This document shows, one piece after another, positions 21,878 to 30,916 of a DNA stretch of 35,885 nucleotides (position 1 is its first letter; each line of letters starts with the position of its first letter). The translations under genes were made by a program, and so were the position numbers. The notes beneath the pieces are model-generated. The model was not told the origin of the DNA, did no database searches, and was given only the letters and a program-made list of their open reading frames with translations. The DNA is from Klebsiella pneumoniae (GTDB taxonomy: Bacteria > Pseudomonadota > Gammaproteobacteria > Pseudomonadales > Azotimanducaceae): positions 1-35,885 of the forward strand of contig CAMAVY010000019.1 in NCBI GenBank assembly GCA_945861675.1, written 5' to 3'.

Positions 21878-24607
21878 ATGGCCGAAGGCACGACCGTTAA
21901 GCAGCTGGCCGACGTGTTCAAGATGTCGGTGCCGCGCATATTGCAGCTGCTTCAAGAGGCCGCTTTGCCGCAGCGTGTGGAATCCGACATTGTCACGCCT
22001 GAGCATCGGCACACCTTTGTTGGTTTTCTGCAACGCCAGCGTGGCGGTAGCGATGTGGCAGCTGCAGCGCCAACGAAGCTGACGCTGACGCGGACGACCC
22101 ATGCCGCTGTCAAAGCGCCAGGTGGCGGCGTGCGTGGCCGAACCATCGACGTGGCGGTGAAGAAGAAGCGCGTTTATGTGAAGCGCGACAACGTCGAAGA
22201 CACGACTGAAGTCGAAGTCGAGCCGGAAGTCGAAGTCGAGCCGGAAGTCGAAGTCGTTCAGGAGCAGCTCGAGCAGCCTGTTGCGCTAGCGCCCGTGGTC
22301 GAGGTTGCGGCGGTAGTAGAAGCGCCGGTAGCGGCCGCCGCTGAGCCCATCGCGCCAGCGGCGCCTGAAGTGCGGCTCGGACAAGTACAGATCGAGGCGA
22401 ACAGAAACCGTGCCGAAGATGCTGGCCGGCTTGCTGCCCAGGAGGCCGCACGTCGCGAAGCCGAAGCGCGTGTGGAAGAAGATCGCCGCCGTCAGGCCGA
22501 CGAAGCGCGTCGGGTACTGGAAGCGCAGGAAAAAGCCGAACTGCAACGCCGCGCCGATGCCGATCTGATTGCCAAGCGGGACGAAGATGCGCGCCAGAAG
22601 CGCGATGTGGACAAACCAAAAGCGGGCGTACGCCCGGCTGCAAGTGATTCGTCGGACAGCCGCCCTGCGGGCCCGCACGGCGCGCGCGACAGCAAGAAGG
22701 GCAAGCAGAAGGATACGAAGGACGACTTCGGCGATGGCCGCACGCGTCGTCGCGAGCTGAAGCTCGCGACCGATCGCGGTAATGCGCACCGCCGCGGTCA
22801 CCGTGGTCCCAAAGGCCAGCAGTTCGAGCGCCCGCCTGAATTCATCGCGCGCGATGTCGACGTGCCGGAGAACATCACGGTCGGGGAACTCGCCGCGCGC
22901 ATGTCGGTGAAGGCGTCGGAGCTTGTGAAGAAGCTCTTCAGCATGGGCGTGATGGCCACCATCAATCAGTCGATTGACCAGGAAACGGCTGTGCTCGTTG
23001 TCGAGGAGCTTGGCCACCGTGCAAACGCGGTTGCATCCGACGCCGTTGAGCAGGCATTCCAGGAAGCGATCCGCAAGACCAACGTCATGGGCGAGGGCGT
23101 TCCGCGTCCGCCGGTCGTGACTGTGATGGGTCACGTTGACCACGGTAAAACGTCGTTGCTCGATCGCATTCGTCAGACCAATGTGGTGCAGGGCGAAGCA
23201 GGCGGAATTACCCAGCACATCGGTGCTTATCACGTGCAGACCGCCAAGGGCGGCGTGACATTCATCGATACGCCAGGTCACGCGGCATTCACCGCAATGC
23301 GTGCACGCGGCGCGCGCGTCACCGACATCGTCATTCTGGTGGTGGCGGCGGACGATGGCGTGATGCCGCAAACCGCAGAAGCCATTGATCACGCACGCGC
23401 GGCGAAAGTGCCGATCGTCGTGGCCGTCAACAAGGTCGACAAGTACGGCGTCGACATCGAGCGCGTGCGCACCGAACTCGCTGGCAAGAACGTCGTGCCG
23501 GACGATTGGGGTGGTGACACTCAATTCATCAATGTGTCGGCGCTGACGGGTCAAGGCATCGACGAATTGCTGGACGCTGTGCTCCTGCAGGCCGAACTGC
23601 TGGAACTTCGGGCAGTGCCTGAGGCCGCTGCGCAAGGCATAGTGATCGAATCCAGGCTCGACAAGGGGCGCGGCCCGGTCGCCACAGTGCTGGTACAGAA
23701 CGGCACGTTGCGACGTGGCGACATCATTGTTGCCGGCACTCACTTCGGCCGCGTTCGCGCAATGCGCGATCACACCGGCGCGAACGTTGAGGAAGCAGGC
23801 CCTGCAATTCCCGTCGAGGTGCTTGGTCTGTCCGGTGTGCCTGGCGCAGGTGATGACGTGGCAGTGGTGGCAGACGAACGCGCAGCGCGCGAGATCACCG
23901 AATTCCGCCAGGTGCGTTCGGTGGAACAGCGCATGGCCAATCAGCAGGTCACCAAGCTCGACGCACTGTTCACCAATCTCAAGGAAGGCGAACGCCCGAC
24001 GCTCAACATTCTGCTCAAGACCGACATGCGGGGCTCGCTGGAAGCCATCACGCATGCCATCAATGAGATGAAGAACGAGGAAGTGGTCGCGCAGATCATC
24101 GGTTCGGGCATCGGCGGCATCACAGAAGGCGATGCCAATCTTGTGCTGGCGTCGAAGGCCCTGCTGTTCGGCTTCAACGTGCGGGCCGATCCTGCGGCGA
24201 AGAAGATCATCGAGCGCGAGAACGTGGACCTGCGCTACTACAGCGTGATCTACGAACTGCTGGACGACATCAAGACGATGTTGTCGGGCATGTTGTCGCC
24301 GGAACTGCGCGAGGAAATTCTCGGTGTCGCAGAAGTGCGCGAAGTGTTCCGTTCGCCGAAGTTCGGCCAGGTGGCGGGCTGCATGGTTGTGGAAGGCACG
24401 CTGAACCGGAACAAGAAAATTCGTGTGTTGCGCGACAACGTCGTCATCTTCCAGGGCGAGTTGGAGTCGCTGCGGCGCTTCAAGGATGACGTAGGCGAAG
24501 TGCGTGCAGGCTTCGAGTGCGGCATCGGCGTGCGTAACTACAACGACGTGCGCGAGCGTGACAAGATCGAAGTGTACGAAGTGCGCTCGGTGGCACGGAC
24601 ACTGTGA
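21878..24607 (+). CDS. infB: Translation initiation factor IF-2
   Basis: IF-2 (909 residues) is the GTPase that delivers initiator tRNA to the 30S subunit. The N-terminal IF2_N module ([23 protein letters not shown]) is followed by a long charged linker with tandem VEVEPE repeats near residue 112 and Arg/Glu/Ala-rich helices. A second IF2_N domain lies near residue 325. The G domain has GHVDHGKTS at 418-426, then DTPGHAAF and NKVDK. Domains II-IV complete the protein, ending [13 protein letters not shown] 21878 is chosen because GGAGAGTGAGC sits just before it. Initiator tRNA, its ligand, heads the same operon. Confidence 0.97.
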   Translation: MAEGTTVKQLADVFKMSVPRILQLLQEAALPQRVESDIVTPEHRHTFVGFLQRQRGGSDVAAAAPTKLTLTRTTHAAVKAPGGGVRGRTIDVAVKKKRVYVKRDNVEDTTEVEVEPEVEVEPEVEVVQEQLEQPVALAPVVEVAAVVEAPVAAAAEPIAPAAPEVRLGQVQIEANRNRAEDAGRLAAQEAARREAEARVEEDRRRQADEARRVLEAQEKAELQRRADADLIAKRDEDARQKRDVDKPKAGVRPAASDSSDSRPAGPHGARDSKKGKQKDTKDDFGDGRTRRRELKLATDRGNAHRRGHRGPKGQQFERPPEFIARDVDVPENITVGELAARMSVKASELVKKLFSMGVMATINQSIDQETAVLVVEELGHRANAVASDAVEQAFQEAIRKTNVMGEGVPRPPVVTVMGHVDHGKTSLLDRIRQTNVVQGEAGGITQHIGAYHVQTAKGGVTFIDTPGHAAFTAMRARGARVTDIVILVVAADDGVMPQTAEAIDHARAAKVPIVVAVNKVDKYGVDIERVRTELAGKNVVPDDWGGDTQFINVSALTGQGIDELLDAVLLQAELLELRAVPEAAAQGIVIESRLDKGRGPVATVLVQNGTLRRGDIIVAGTHFGRVRAMRDHTGANVEEAGPAIPVEVLGLSGVPGAGDDVAVVADERAAREITEFRQVRSVEQRMANQQVTKLDALFTNLKEGERPTLNILLKTDMRGSLEAITHAINEMKNEEVVAQIIGSGIGGITEGDANLVLASKALLFGFNVRADPAAKKIIERENVDLRYYSVIYELLDDIKTMLSGMLSPELREEILGVAEVREVFRSPKFGQVAGCMVVEGTLNRNKKIRVLRDNVVIFQGELESLRRFKDDVGEVRAGFECGIGVRNYNDVRERDKIEVYEVRSVARTL
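22211..22256 (+). repeat. 18-bp tandem repeat in the infB linker
   Basis: GTCGAAGTCGAGCCGGAA occurs at 22211-22228 and again, identical, at 22229-22246, with a partial third copy to 22256. It encodes VEVEPE repeats in the flexible linker of IF-2, a region known to vary in length between species. Confidence 0.85.
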
Positions 24608-24674
24608 CCATGCGCACCCTCGGCCGCTGCCGGCTTGCGTTGCTTCTGCGCGCAAACCCCAGCTGGGTTCGCTG

Positions 24675-25190
24675 ATGGCGGCGCGCAGTCATGGTCGTGA
24701 ACACCGGGTTGCAGACTTCATGCAACGCGAGCTGTCGGTGCTGCTGCGCCAGGAAATCCGCGATCCACGCGTGGGTCTCGTGACGATCAACGAAGTGCGC
24801 GTGACGCGCGATCTGAGTTACGCCGACGTGTTCGTGTCGCAGCTTGATGTGGGTCGCATCGAGCACGAAGACGAAGATCGGCGCACAGCCTTGATGGATG
24901 CGCTGAACGGCGCGGCCGGCTATCTGCGTACGCTGCTGTCGCGTTCGACCACGCTGCGATCCGTGCCGCGGTTGCGCTTCGTCTACGACGAGGCCATCGA
25001 GAGCGCCATGCAGATGGATCGCAAGATCCGCACAGCAATGGCAACCAATCTGAACCTCACGACGGATGAGGACGCGGCGCATGCCGATGCGGATGCGGCG
25101 CATGCCGAAGCGCACGCCGACCAGCAGGCTGAGATTGCCTCACCTCACGTCGACCCTTCTCAAGTCAACAAGCAGCAGGAGCGTTCATGA
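24675..25190 (+). CDS. rbfA: Ribosome-binding factor A
   Basis: RbfA (171 residues) is a KH-fold cold-shock factor for 16S rRNA 5' end maturation. The first about 118 residues match the family: HGREHRVADFMQRELSVLLRQEIRDPRVG, then DLSYADVFVS and RSVPRLRFVYDEAIESAMQMD. After residue 120 there is an unusual His/Asp/Ala-rich tail containing two copies of a seven-residue unit (DAAHADA, DAAHAEA). ATG 24675 is chosen from the family start; the frame is open upstream, overlapping infB, without similarity. The TGA overlaps the truB start by four bases. Confidence 0.93.
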   Translation: MAARSHGREHRVADFMQRELSVLLRQEIRDPRVGLVTINEVRVTRDLSYADVFVSQLDVGRIEHEDEDRRTALMDALNGAAGYLRTLLSRSTTLRSVPRLRFVYDEAIESAMQMDRKIRTAMATNLNLTTDEDAAHADADAAHAEAHADQQAEIASPHVDPSQVNKQQERS

Positions 25191-26125
25191 ACCGCAATCG
25201 GCGCCGTGCACCGCGCGGCCGCGAAGTCGATGGCGTGCTGGTCCTGGACAAACCTCTGGGCCTCAGCTCCAACGAGGCGCTGCAGCAGGTGAAGTCTTTG
25301 TTCCGCGCAGCCAAGGCTGGGCATACCGGCAGCCTGGATCCGCTCGCAACCGGCGTGTTGCCGTTGTGCTTTGGTGAGGCGACCAAGCTGTCGCAGTACC
25401 TGCTCGACGCCGACAAGCGCTATCTGACGACAGTGAAACTGGGTGTGCGCACTGAGACCGGCGATGCCGAAGGCAAAGTCGTATCCGAGCGCTCTACGGC
25501 CGGTGTTACCGAAGCGCAGGTTCGCGAAGCGCTGCTCAAGTTCACTGGGGAGTTTGATCAGGTACCGTCGATGTACTCCGCGGTCAAGCACGGCGGTCAG
25601 CCGCTGTACAAGCTTGCGCGGCAGGGCATAGAAGTGGAACGTGCCGCGCGTCGCATTCACGTGTACAGCAATGATCTGCTGTCGTTCGCCGGCGATGAAG
25701 TGCAACTCGACATTCACTGCAGCAAGGGCACCTATGTGCGCACCATCGCAGAGGATCTGGGCGAGTTGCTAGGCTGCGGTGGGCATGTGGTCGCCTTGCG
25801 CAGATTGCGCGCGGGCCCGTTCGCCGAACACGACATGGTCACGATGTCGGAACTCGAAGCGTTGCTCGAGACGGGCGGCACGCGGGCGCTGGATGAAAAG
25901 CTGCAGCCGATCTGGAGCGCGGTGCGCGACTGGCCGGAGGTGAAGCTTGAGGAAGTCACTGCGTTCTACTTGAAGCAGGGACAGTCGGTACTGGTGCCGC
26001 ATTCACCCACACGTGGATGGGTGCGGCTGAGCCATGAAAGCGCAGGCATCGAGTCTGACTTTCTCGGCGTTGGCGAAGTGCTTGATGACGGGCGTATTGC
26101 CCCGCGCAGGCTGCTGGCCGCCTGA
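25187..26125 (+). CDS. truB: tRNA pseudouridine(55) synthase TruB
   Basis: TruB (312 residues) makes pseudouridine 55 in the T loop of tRNAs. The N-terminal VDGVLVLDKPLGLSSNEALQQVK and the catalytic motif HTGSLDPLATGVLPL, with the nucleophilic Asp at 51, are intact. KGTYVRTIAEDLGE follows, with a C-terminal PUA-like extension. The start overlaps the rbfA stop (ATGA). The stop codon TGA at 26123-26125 overlaps the 3' end of the stem and the loop of the first of three 43-bp hairpin repeats, so the final residues (LLAA) are coded by the repeat's left arm. Confidence 0.96.
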   Translation: MNRNRRRAPRGREVDGVLVLDKPLGLSSNEALQQVKSLFRAAKAGHTGSLDPLATGVLPLCFGEATKLSQYLLDADKRYLTTVKLGVRTETGDAEGKVVSERSTAGVTEAQVREALLKFTGEFDQVPSMYSAVKHGGQPLYKLARQGIEVERAARRIHVYSNDLLSFAGDEVQLDIHCSKGTYVRTIAEDLGELLGCGGHVVALRRLRAGPFAEHDMVTMSELEALLETGGTRALDEKLQPIWSAVRDWPEVKLEEVTAFYLKQGQSVLVPHSPTRGWVRLSHESAGIESDFLGVGEVLDDGRIAPRRLLAA

Positions 26126-26237
26126 AAGGCGGCCAGCATTGAAGTTGAAAAGGAAGCTGGCCGCCTGAAAGGCGGCCAGCATTGAAGTTGGAAAGCAAGC
26201 TGGCCGCCTGAAGGGCGGACAGCGTGAAGTCGAAAGG
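26113..26237 (+). repeat. 43-bp tandem hairpin repeat x3 between truB and rpsO
   Basis: Three units with a strict 43-bp period begin at 26113, 26156 and 26199. Each carries the arm GCTGGCCGCCT, a GAA triloop and the arm AGGCGGCCAGC: a perfect 11-bp stem in copies 1 and 2, one mismatch and one G-U in copy 3. An A/G-rich spacer (ATTGAAGTTG...) separates them. No T-tract follows any stem, so these are not ordinary intrinsic terminators. They could be RNase III/E processing or mRNA-stability elements, or partial transcription barriers. Confidence 0.92.
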
Positions 26238-26338
26238 CAGAGGCGCCGCCACGAAGGTGTCGGCAACAACGAACGGCGACTGTAAATGTGCACGGTCGTT
26301 CGTTCATTCAATCAATCCATGCACGTTGGAGAAGGCAA

Positions 26339-26608
26339 ATGGCAGTTACCGCGGAAAACAAAGCGCGGCTGATGAAGGAATACGAGCGTTCGGACGGCGA
26401 CACAGGTTCGCCCGAAGTTCAAGTCGCGTTGCTGACGGCAAACATTGAAGCGCTGCAGGAACACTTCAAGAAACACGCGAAAGACCATCACAGCCGGCGC
26501 GGCCTCATTCGCATGGTCAACCAGCGCCGATCGCTGCTCGACTATCTGCGCCGCATCGACCAGACCCGTTATTCAAAATTGATCGAACGTCTGGGTCTGC
26601 GCCGCTGA
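26339..26608 (+). CDS. rpsO: 30S ribosomal protein S15
   Basis: S15 (89 residues, exactly the family length) binds 16S rRNA early in 30S assembly. The whole length matches: [19 protein letters not shown], then [23 protein letters not shown] and LLDYLR, ending [23 protein letters not shown] lies 4-10 nt before ATG 26339. In E. coli, S15 represses its own translation through a pseudoknot in the leader; the leader here instead follows the 43-bp hairpin array. Confidence 0.97.
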   Translation: MAVTAENKARLMKEYERSDGDTGSPEVQVALLTANIEALQEHFKKHAKDHHSRRGLIRMVNQRRSLLDYLRRIDQTRYSKLIERLGLRR

Positions 26609-26661
26609 CGAAAACGCCGCTTGCGCCTGTTCCCAATGTTCAGCGTCCGGAGGACGAACAC

Positions 26662-28767
26662 TTGATACCAATCAGACAAGAATTCATGTATGGCAAGCAC
26701 AAAGTCGTGCTTGAAACCGGGCGCATTGCGCGCCAGGCCACCGGCGCAGTGCTGGTGTCCATGGACGACACCGTTGTGCTCTGCACGGTAGTTGCGGAGA
26801 AGCGGGCCAAGCCTGGCCTCGACTTCTTTCCGCTGACTGTCGACTACCAGGAAAAGACCTACGCCGCAGGCAAGATTCCCGGCGGCTTTTTCCGTCGTGA
26901 GGGTCGGCCAAGCGAAAAGGAAACCCTGACGTCGCGCTTGATCGATCGCCCCATCCGCCCGCTGTTCCCCGATGGTTTCACGAATGAAACCCAGGTGATC
27001 TGCACGGTGATGTCTATCGACAAAGCCTACGAGGCAGATGTGGCCGCCTTGATCGGCGCATCCGCTGCACTGGCTATTGCCGGTGTGCCATTCCAGGGGC
27101 CAATTGCCGCAGCGCGCGTTGGCTATCGCGATGGCGAGTATCTGTTGAACCCATCGAGTGAAGAACTCGCAAGTTCAGACCTGCTCATGATCGTTGCGGG
27201 CACACGCACGGCTGTGTTGATGGTTGAGTCCGAAGCCAAAGAGCTCACCGAAGACCAGATGCTGGGCGGTGTGCTGTTCGGGCACCAGGAAATGCAGGTG
27301 GTCATCGACGCCATTGATGCGTTGGTGGCGAAAGCCGGCAAGCCGCGTTGGGATTGGCAGGCACCCGAAAAGAACGTGCCGCTGCACACCGCAGTCGAGG
27401 CGTTTTCGCATAGCGGTCTCGGCGAAGCGTATCGCATCACTGACAAGCAGCAGCGCTACGCGCGCATCGGCCAGCTGAAGCGCGACGCTGTGGAAGCGTT
27501 GGCTGGTGAAGGCGATGGCAAGTTCGATTCGAAAGCAGTTGAAGAGGCGTTCGGCGAAGTTGAAAGCAACATCGTGCGGCAGCGCGTGTTGAACGGCGAG
27601 CCGCGCATCGATGGTCGCGACCTGCGTACTGTCCGCCCCATCAAGGTCGAAGTTGGCGTGTTGCCCAAGACCCATGGCTCGGCCATGTTCACGCGTGGCG
27701 AGACCCAGGCGATTGTTACGACAACACTGGGCACGCTGCGTGACTCGGCGTTGATCGATTCGCTGGCCGGCAGCTACAAGGACTACTTCCTGTTCCACTA
27801 CAACTTCCCTCCCTTCTGTGTGGGCGAAGTGGGTCGTAACTCAGGGCCGCGCCGGCGCGAGATTGGTCACGGGCGTCTTGCACGGCGTGGTGTGGAAGCA
27901 GTTGTGCCGCGTTCGGGCGACTTCCCTTACACGCTGCGGGTGGTGTCGGAGATCACCGAGTCCAACGGTTCCAGCTCCATGGCATCGGTGTGTGGCGCAT
28001 CGCTCGCGCTGATGGACGCTGGCGTGCCGCTGACAGCACCGGTTGCGGGTGTTGCCATGGGTCTGGTGAAGGAAGGCAACCGCTTTGCGGTGCTCACTGA
28101 CATCCTGGGTGACGAAGATCACCTCGGCGACATGGACTTCAAGGTGGCCGGTACCGCTGATGGCGTCACCGCATTGCAGATGGACATCAAGATCCAGGGC
28201 ATCACCGAGGAGATCATGGAAGCCGCATTGGCACAGGCGCATGAAGCGCGCGTGCACATCCTCGGCGAAATGAACAAGGTCATCTCGAAGCCACGCGAGT
28301 CGCTGTCGGTGCTGGCGCCGTCGCTGATCGTGATCAAGGTGCACCCGGACAAGATCCGCGATATCATCGGCAAAGGTGGTGCAACCATCCGTTCGATCAC
28401 GGAAGAGACGGGCGCATCGGTCGACATCGACGATGACGGCAGCGTGCGCATCTACGGTGAGAACCAGGCCGTGCGAGACGCGGCAGTGAAGCGCGTACTC
28501 GGCATCACGGCAGAAGCCGAGATTGGTCGTATCTACCGTGGCACGGTCATCAAGATCGTGGACTTCGGTGCGTTCGTCGCCATCCTGCCGGGCAAGGAAG
28601 GTCTGCTGCACATCTCGCAGATCTCCGAGCAGCGCATCGAGCGCGTGGAAGACGTGCTGCAGGTGGGCCAGGAAATCGACGTGGTGGTACTCGACCTCGA
28701 CAACCGTGGCCGCATCAAGCTGTCCATGCGTGAAGTGGCGAACTATCGCGAGCCAGCCGAGGCGTAA
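26662..28767 (+). CDS. pnp: Polyribonucleotide nucleotidyltransferase (PNPase)
   Basis: PNPase (701 residues) is the 3'-5' phosphorolytic exoribonuclease of the degradosome. Two RNase PH-like domains are present, with [12 protein letters not shown] in the first and [17 protein letters not shown] in the second. A KH domain ([12 protein letters not shown]) and an S1 domain ([26 protein letters not shown]) close the protein. The start is TTG 26662: GGAGGA lies 7 nt upstream, and the family begins [12 protein letters not shown]-like immediately after it. The TAA stop lies inside the first unit of a 26-bp tandem repeat. It is the last gene of the nusA operon. Confidence 0.97.
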   Translation: MIPIRQEFMYGKHKVVLETGRIARQATGAVLVSMDDTVVLCTVVAEKRAKPGLDFFPLTVDYQEKTYAAGKIPGGFFRREGRPSEKETLTSRLIDRPIRPLFPDGFTNETQVICTVMSIDKAYEADVAALIGASAALAIAGVPFQGPIAAARVGYRDGEYLLNPSSEELASSDLLMIVAGTRTAVLMVESEAKELTEDQMLGGVLFGHQEMQVVIDAIDALVAKAGKPRWDWQAPEKNVPLHTAVEAFSHSGLGEAYRITDKQQRYARIGQLKRDAVEALAGEGDGKFDSKAVEEAFGEVESNIVRQRVLNGEPRIDGRDLRTVRPIKVEVGVLPKTHGSAMFTRGETQAIVTTTLGTLRDSALIDSLAGSYKDYFLFHYNFPPFCVGEVGRNSGPRRREIGHGRLARRGVEAVVPRSGDFPYTLRVVSEITESNGSSSMASVCGASLALMDAGVPLTAPVAGVAMGLVKEGNRFAVLTDILGDEDHLGDMDFKVAGTADGVTALQMDIKIQGITEEIMEAALAQAHEARVHILGEMNKVISKPRESLSVLAPSLIVIKVHPDKIRDIIGKGGATIRSITEETGASVDIDDDGSVRIYGENQAVRDAAVKRVLGITAEAEIGRIYRGTVIKIVDFGAFVAILPGKEGLLHISQISEQRIERVEDVLQVGQEIDVVVLDLDNRGRIKLSMREVANYREPAEA

Positions 28768-28828
28768 GCCGAGAGAGAAAGGCAAGCGCGTAAGCCGAGA
28801 GAGAAAGGCAAGCGCGTAAGCCGAGAGA
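28762..28828 (+). repeat. 26-bp tandem repeat spanning the pnp stop codon
   Basis: GCGTAAGCCGAGAGA starts at 28762, 28788 and 28814. The first two units are identical over the full 26 bp and the third is truncated after 15 bp. The TAA in the first unit is the pnp stop. The unit is purine-rich and has no internal hairpin. Confidence 0.9.
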
Positions 28829-28866
28829 AGAAGCTGCATTGCTCGACACACGACCAATGCGTTGAG

Positions 28867-28902
28867 AAAAATGCCGCGGTGCGTAAGTCCCGCGGCATTT
28901 TT
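28867..28902 (+). terminator. Strong intrinsic terminator ending the nusA-pnp operon
   Basis: AAAAATGCCGCGG (28867-28879) and CCGCGGCATTTTT (28890-28902) form a perfect 13-bp stem with a 10-nt loop. The A and T runs make it potentially bidirectional. It marks the end of the conserved core block. Confidence 0.93.
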
Positions 28903-29143
28903 GTTTCTTGCCTGTTACGACGCATCTGCGGTTTGCGAGCACGCAAGCCGCGTAATCGGCGTCTTCGCCTATGCCCAGCGTCGGGGTGGCCGAACGAAGC
29001 GTGGTCGCCGAACTTCAGCGCCTTGATCTGCATTGCCAGGATCGATTCCTGTTGGGTGCAGCGGCGCGCATCTCTGCAGAACAAGCGCCGCGCGCCCGCG
29101 GTAGCCAGACCTGTATCTCGGAGCCTACGGAGCGCGAGGAAGG
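28903..29143. other. Gap between the pnp terminator and vapC
   Basis: This 241-bp stretch shows no supported gene, tRNA or transposase fragment. Short open frames exist on both strands, but none resembles a known protein. It forms the boundary between the conserved operon and the accessory segment. Confidence 0.5.
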
Positions 29144-29507
29144 TCACACGCGATACGGCACGCGAATATCCGGCGAACTCCCGCCGAAGTCCTTTGTGTT
29201 GCGGGTCACCAAGGTCAATCCGGACTCAAGCGCGGTAGCAAGAATGATCGCGTCCGGCAACTTCAGTCGGCGTTCTCTGCGCAGCACGAGTGCCCGTTCA
29301 GCAATCGGCTCGTCGATTGCCAGCGCAACAAAACGATTGAGAAACGCGCGCGTGATATCGGTGTGCTCCGGAACGCCACCGCTCATGACCTGCATCCAGG
29401 TGATGATGCTGATGACGCACGAGCCGTAGCGATCAAGCTGCTTTTTTCGCGGCTGGAATTCCGGTCAGGTAGTCAATAAGTATGTTGGTGTCGAACACTG
29501 CTTTCAT
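29144..29507 (-). pseudogene. vapC: vapC-like PIN-domain toxin, frameshifted
   Basis: From ATG 29507 the minus strand encodes a PIN-domain start (MKAVFDTNILIDYLTGIPAAKK) with the first catalytic Asp at residue 6. At an A6 run (plus-strand T6, 29442-29447) the frame runs into a stop. One fewer A would restore a continuous VapC-like protein of about 120 residues, ending with the conserved LPDAIILATALE and TRNTKDF acidic motifs. The usual second acid in the TWMEV-type motif is Gln (Q39), so even the repaired protein may lack nuclease activity. It starts 9 bp after the antitoxin stop, the normal order of a vapBC pair. A sequencing error in the homopolymer remains possible. Confidence 0.8.
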
Positions 29508-29516
29508 GGGTATCGG

Positions 29517-29741
29517 CTATTGCTTCCATTCGCTGCGCAGCTTTTTTTGCACGGCCAGTCCGTCGCGCGCCCGGCGCCCGACCATCTTCCACGCGCCAAA
29601 CGCATCTGTTGGCTCGGTATTGCGAAGTACGTATTGAGCCACTGCTTGTCGCACCAACTCGGCTCGGGAGACGTTCTTGCGCCGCTCAAGCTCGCGTAGC
29701 GCAGCGATTTGCGAGTCCGGCAGGTCGACGATGATTCGCAT
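29517..29741 (-). CDS. VapB-like ribbon-helix-helix antitoxin
   Basis: A 74-residue protein starting MRIIVDLPDSQIAALRELERR, the beta strand and first helix of a ribbon-helix-helix DNA-binding domain. A second helix follows (SRAELVRQAVAQYV). The C-terminal about 30 residues (AFGAWKMVGRRARDGLAVQKKLRSEW) resemble toxin-binding tails. It should dimerise, bind its own promoter and neutralise the adjacent PIN toxin. The reading frame is intact although the toxin gene is broken. ATG 29741 is chosen because it begins the RHH strand; the frame is open further upstream without similarity. Confidence 0.85.
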   Translation of the reverse strand: MRIIVDLPDSQIAALRELERRKNVSRAELVRQAVAQYVLRNTEPTDAFGAWKMVGRRARDGLAVQKKLRSEWKQ

Positions 29742-29770
29742 GGTTTGCCCCGAGATGATGACGTTGGGCG

Positions 29771-29803
29771 CGATCGATGTACTAGCGATCGTGCCAACGG
29801 CAA
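29771..29803 (-). promoter_or_regulatory. Candidate promoter/operator of the vapB-vapC pair
   Basis: On the minus strand, TTGCCG (29798-29803) and TACATC (29776-29781) are spaced 16 nt, about 35 bp before the antitoxin start. Two CGATCG words (29771-29776 and 29786-29791), nine bases apart, flank and overlap the -10 element. That is a suitable layout for autorepression by the RHH antitoxin, but the evidence is the motif arrangement only. Confidence 0.45.
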
Positions 29804-29912
29804 GCGGCTGCGGCAACGCCAATCCACTCGCCATCGACGGAACGCGCGCACTGAATTCGCCATGCAGTGCACCGCTGACCCGATTCTCCTTCGCCCGCAC
29901 CTCGTGCCGTCG

Positions 29913-30815
29913 TCAGTCGCGCCAGAGCCAGCGCAGGCTTTCCGCGAAGATCGCGCCGCCGTGGCGCAGGGAATGCCCACCCACGCCAAACTCGAAACGG
30001 TGGTCGTAGCCTGCGTACGCCAACGCATTCGCCATGGTCTGGTTCGCGAGCGGCCAGTCGCCGGTGGAAAGCACGCCATCACCCGTTCCGCTTTGCATGA
30101 ACACGCGCAATGGACGCCGTTCGGTCATGCGTACGATGAACGGCCAGTTGTGGCCGCCGCGGATGTTCACGAACGAGCCGCAGTGGCACAGCACGCGGCG
30201 GAAGTGGTCCGGGAAATGCCATGCGGCAGTGAACGAGCAGATGCCGCCGGAGGAGATGCCGATCAGCGTGCGCCGTGCGGGATCGTCGCTCAGCGTCACG
30301 CCTTCGGCTGCCACCACGAACGGGATCAGGTCCTCAACGAGGAAGCGGCCGTAGTCCGGTGTCATCGAGTCGTACTCGATGCTGCGCTGCTCGGGTTCGC
30401 CGTCCTTCTTCCCCGGCGTCACGAAGATCGCCACGGTCGGCGCCATCTGGCCCTTCGCGATAAGTACGTCAAACACGCGCGAGGCGCGCACGGGGCCTTC
30501 GGGTGCAAGGTAGAAATGCCCGTCCTGGATCACCACGAGATTCGCCGGCTGTGCGCGGTCCAGCCCCGGCGTGGTGTACACCACCACGTCACGTGCAGTG
30601 CCTGCAAACACGCGCGTGCCCGTCCACGCGGTATGGCGCGAGAGCGCGCCTTCAGGCGTGCCTGGGCGCGGATACGCCTCCGGGCACGGGTTGTAGTTCA
30701 CGTCTTCGGGCGGATTCAGGGTGGCCACGAAATCCGCCCGCGAGCGACCGTTCACATCGAGCTGCGCCAGCCGGTCGAGGCCGAACAGGCGGTAGGTTTC
30801 GTAGTCCATGCCCAT
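29913..30815 (-). CDS. Fes/IroE-like alpha/beta-hydrolase esterase
   Basis: A 300-residue putative serine esterase of the enterochelin-esterase-like (COG2382) group. The nucleophile elbow is GISSGG with Ser188, and a likely catalytic His lies in GVGGHSLRHGG (H281). The segments VVIQDGHFY, DYGRFLVEDLIPFV and WHFPDHFRRVLCHCGSF are typical of this family. There is no obvious signal peptide, so the action is probably cytoplasmic. ATG 30815 is chosen because GGGAGA sits 8 nt upstream. No siderophore gene is nearby, so the substrate is unknown; family members cleave siderophores or other esters. The gene is divergent from the GrpB-GNAT gene. Confidence 0.8.
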   Translation of the reverse strand: MGMDYETYRLFGLDRLAQLDVNGRSRADFVATLNPPEDVNYNPCPEAYPRPGTPEGALSRHTAWTGTRVFAGTARDVVVYTTPGLDRAQPANLVVIQDGHFYLAPEGPVRASRVFDVLIAKGQMAPTVAIFVTPGKKDGEPEQRSIEYDSMTPDYGRFLVEDLIPFVVAAEGVTLSDDPARRTLIGISSGGICSFTAAWHFPDHFRRVLCHCGSFVNIRGGHNWPFIVRMTERRPLRVFMQSGTGDGVLSTGDWPLANQTMANALAYAGYDHRFEFGVGGHSLRHGGAIFAESLRWLWRD

Positions 30816-30916
30816 GGCGAAGGTCTCCCGTGCAAGATTGGCGAGACTACACGGCGCGCCGCGCTGCTGGCGCAGGGCTGGCATCGTGGTGACGCAAACT
30901 GGAGAGGACACCGGCC

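Noticed and set aside
26113-26237. CRISPR-like array
   Set aside because: Three direct copies with similar, not unique, spacers, strong internal palindromes and no cas genes; it is a tandem hairpin repeat.
28971-29429. Plus-strand open frame of about 150 codons opposite vapC
   Set aside because: It is antisense to recognisable PIN-domain sequence and its own translation resembles nothing known.
29442-29447. Programmed frameshift in vapC at the A6 run
   Set aside because: The shift needed is +1 relative to the start frame, whereas the classical A-AAA-AAG slippery site gives -1; with the catalytic Gln as well, decay or read error is simpler.
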